DNA of 64,000 bases from positions 2,075,001 to 2,139,000 of the forward strand of contig NZ_CP092832.1 in NCBI RefSeq assembly GCF_022532105.1. Reading direction: 5' to 3'. Shown in pieces: positions 62,610 through 64,000 of this stretch (positions within the stretch are counted from its first letter, which is position 1; each line of letters opens with the position of its first letter). This DNA is from Flavobacterium sp. HJ-32-4. GTDB taxonomy: Bacteria > Bacteroidota > Bacteroidia > Flavobacteriales > Flavobacteriaceae. Under the pieces are notes generated by a model that was not told where the DNA came from, made no database searches, and was given only the letters and a program-made list of their open reading frames with translations. Both the position numbers and the translations under genes were made by a program.

Positions 62610-63161
62610 ATGGAACAAGAAGGAAAATTGGCTAATTGCCAGCACGAGGGAAAACAAAGTCATTTTGATCCTCGATTAATTGCAAAGATTGTAAGTGAGG
62701 TTGAGGCGGGTTTGCCTCGCAAGGAGGCCAACCGGATTTATGGCCTTGGAAAAAGTACTTTGTGCATTTGGATGCGCAAATATGGTTCGAGTCACTATCA
62801 CGAGAAGATAAAGCGCCGGAGCTATACAAAATTGCAAAAGCGCACCATTGTCAGCGCTGTAGAACAGGGTAGAATGAGTATCAGTGAAGCGTGTAGCGCT
62901 TATGGTATAAAAGACGCGAAGTTGATTCGTGCCTGGCTTTTGAAATACAGGGAAGAAAAAGTGGATATTTGTACTGTAATCCCATCGGTCATGTCCAAGA
63001 AGCCCGCCCTGAAGGATGCTGCAGAAGTCGAATCGCTCCGCAAGGCGCTGCAGGAAGCTGAGATGAAGATCAAGGCATTGAACACCCTTATCGATGTTGC
63101 CGAAGAACAGCTTAAAATTGATATCAGAAAAAAGCCTGGTGCCAGGCAGTCCTCAAAATGA
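62610..63161 (+). CDS. IS3-family OrfA (copy 2)
   Basis: Identical to the OrfA of copy 1: 183 residues, two HTH-like segments, a C-terminal coiled coil and the A6G slippery heptamer near the 3' end. Confidence 0.93.
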   Translation: MEQEGKLANCQHEGKQSHFDPRLIAKIVSEVEAGLPRKEANRIYGLGKSTLCIWMRKYGSSHYHEKIKRRSYTKLQKRTIVSAVEQGRMSISEACSAYGIKDAKLIRAWLLKYREEKVDICTVIPSVMSKKPALKDAAEVESLRKALQEAEMKIKALNTLIDVAEEQLKIDIRKKPGARQSSK

Positions 63162-64000
63162 AACAAGACTATCCGCGTTGCGGAATAGGAATGTTATGTG
63201 GGCTGTTTGGCAAAACCCGACACGCGTATTATGATACGCTCTGGCGCAGGGAAACGGGGCTTATAGAGGAAGATATCATCCTTCAGGAAGTGCAGAGGCT
63301 TCGCAAGTCATTGCCTCGTGTGGGCACCCGAAAACTCCTTCATCTGTTAGGTCCGGTGTTGGTATCACACCAAATTCGCATTGGCCGCGATGCCCTTTTC
63401 GATCTCTTACAGCGACATCGTTTATTGGTGCGCCAACGCAGGCGAAAAGCCATCACCACCGATTCACGCCACTGGATGCGTAAATATGGCAACCTGATAA
63501 AAGATATAGTGATAAACAGGCCCGAGCAGGTTTGGGTAAGCGATATTACTTACATCCGTATGTCTAACCAGTGGGGCTACCTGAGTCTGATTACCGATGC
63601 TTATTCAAGAAAAATCATGGGATACAGTTTTCGTAGTGACCTGCAGGCTGAAGGTTGTGTTCAAGCGCTGCAAATGGCACTGGACAATCGTGCCTACAAC
63701 GCTACCATCACGCATCACTCTGACAGGGGATCTCAATATTGCTCAGCTCTATACGTCAGCCTACTACAACAAAACAACATCAGGATCAGTATGACAGAAA
63801 ATGGCGACCCTTACGAGAATGCAATTGCAGAAAGGGTAAACGGCATCATCAAAACAGAGTTCAATCTGCACACCAGCTCTTTAGGTTTTGAACAAACCGG
63901 GAATCAAATAGCGAAAAGTATCAAGGCCTACAATGAACTACGTCCTCATGCGAGCTGTAACTACTTAACCCCGGAAGAGGCTCACCTTAATTTAAAACCG
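63158..64000 (+). CDS. IS3-family OrfB (copy 2, cut by window edge)
   Basis: Same protein as OrfB of copy 1 up to the window edge; all three catalytic acidic residues (Asp129, Asp189, Glu225) are inside the visible part. About 25 C-terminal residues lie outside. One silent base difference from copy 1. Confidence 0.93.
   Translation, partial: MKQDYPRCGIGMLCGLFGKTRHAYYDTLWRRETGLIEEDIILQEVQRLRKSLPRVGTRKLLHLLGPVLVSHQIRIGRDALFDLLQRHRLLVRQRRRKAITTDSRHWMRKYGNLIKDIVINRPEQVWVSDITYIRMSNQWGYLSLITDAYSRKIMGYSFRSDLQAEGCVQALQMALDNRAYNATITHHSDRGSQYCSALYVSLLQQNNIRISMTENGDPYENAIAERVNGIIKTEFNLHTSSLGFEQTGNQIAKSIKAYNELRPHASCNYLTPEEAHLNLKP

Larger units (their letters stand above)
62571..64000 (+). mobile_element. 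IS3-family insertion sequence, copy 2 (right end beyond window)
   Basis: Base-for-base copy of the element at 10888 with an offset of 51683. I found one difference in the shared 1430 bases: C at 12263 against T at 63946, a silent change in a proline codon of OrfB. The full element would end near 64140. The left end lies directly in a heptad tract. Confidence 0.95.

Overview
The window is a piece of a Bacteroidetes chromosome, most likely a fairly GC-rich member of the Flavobacteriaceae (Flavobacterium or a close relative). The evidence is three secreted proteins with type IX secretion (T9SS) C-terminal sorting domains, promoters of the Bacteroidetes form (TAnnTTTG at -7, sometimes TTG at -33), LytTR/LytS-type and TPR-kinase signalling, a fused IcmF mutase, and the familiar flavobacterial order of fadD, marR, fadN, thiolase and acyl-CoA dehydrogenase. 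Coding density is high. No rRNA, tRNA, CRISPR array, prophage or replication origin was recognised. Both window edges cut a feature: nhaA on the left and an IS copy on the right.

Layout. 1-5573 (minus): DUF1599 protein, a DoxX/thioredoxin membrane protein, a TlpA-like lipoprotein, tpiA, an exported alpha/beta hydrolase and nhaA. 5657-10387: folP, rlmH, a BtuF-like metal receptor, a 47-residue TTG-start gene, a DUF4197 protein, and an OsmC / small GNAT / [4Fe-4S] trio. 10388-12769: an accessory patch with an orphan ORF, a complete IS3-family element and repeats. 12770-28868: purU, icmF, an MFS transporter, a T9SS/PKD protein, an M1 peptidase, a patatin, a uvrD/pcrA helicase, tsaC, a DMT permease and a Crp/Fnr regulator. 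28965-37617: an exported DJ-1/Hsp31-like protein, a repeat island, an OmpA lipoprotein, GT2, an HsdR_N-like nuclease domain, holA, four tiny membrane proteins and a LamG/T9SS protein. 37845-46655: LytT/LytS pair, ettA, a TPR hybrid kinase, sodC, a Tudor-like protein and a META lipoprotein. 46703-55258 (minus): the beta-oxidation cluster under a MarR regulator. 55397-62161: a four-helix-bundle protein, an LTA-synthase-like enzyme, a GNAT enzyme and a large gingipain-type C25 peptidase. 62571 to the end: a second, almost identical IS copy.

How the genes work together. FadD activates fatty acids and the FadN/thiolase/acyl-CoA dehydrogenase set degrades them. The MarR gene at the head of that set has a perfect inverted repeat in its promoter, which suggests autoregulation by acyl-CoA or a similar ligand. 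IcmF (B12-dependent) and PurU/FolP (folate) are separate metabolic units. The envelope and secreted proteins fit a particle- or protein-degrading gliding-type flavobacterium.

The most unusual signal is not a gene. Many intergenic spaces carry degenerate arrays with a strict 7-base (sometimes 8-base) period, often starting at or inside the stop codon of a gene. Six of these are linked by a fixed 6-7 base gap to a near-palindromic core, TTCTCGCGTGAA. I know of no described function for this composite element. I did not find a convincing new multi-gene defence or biosynthetic system.
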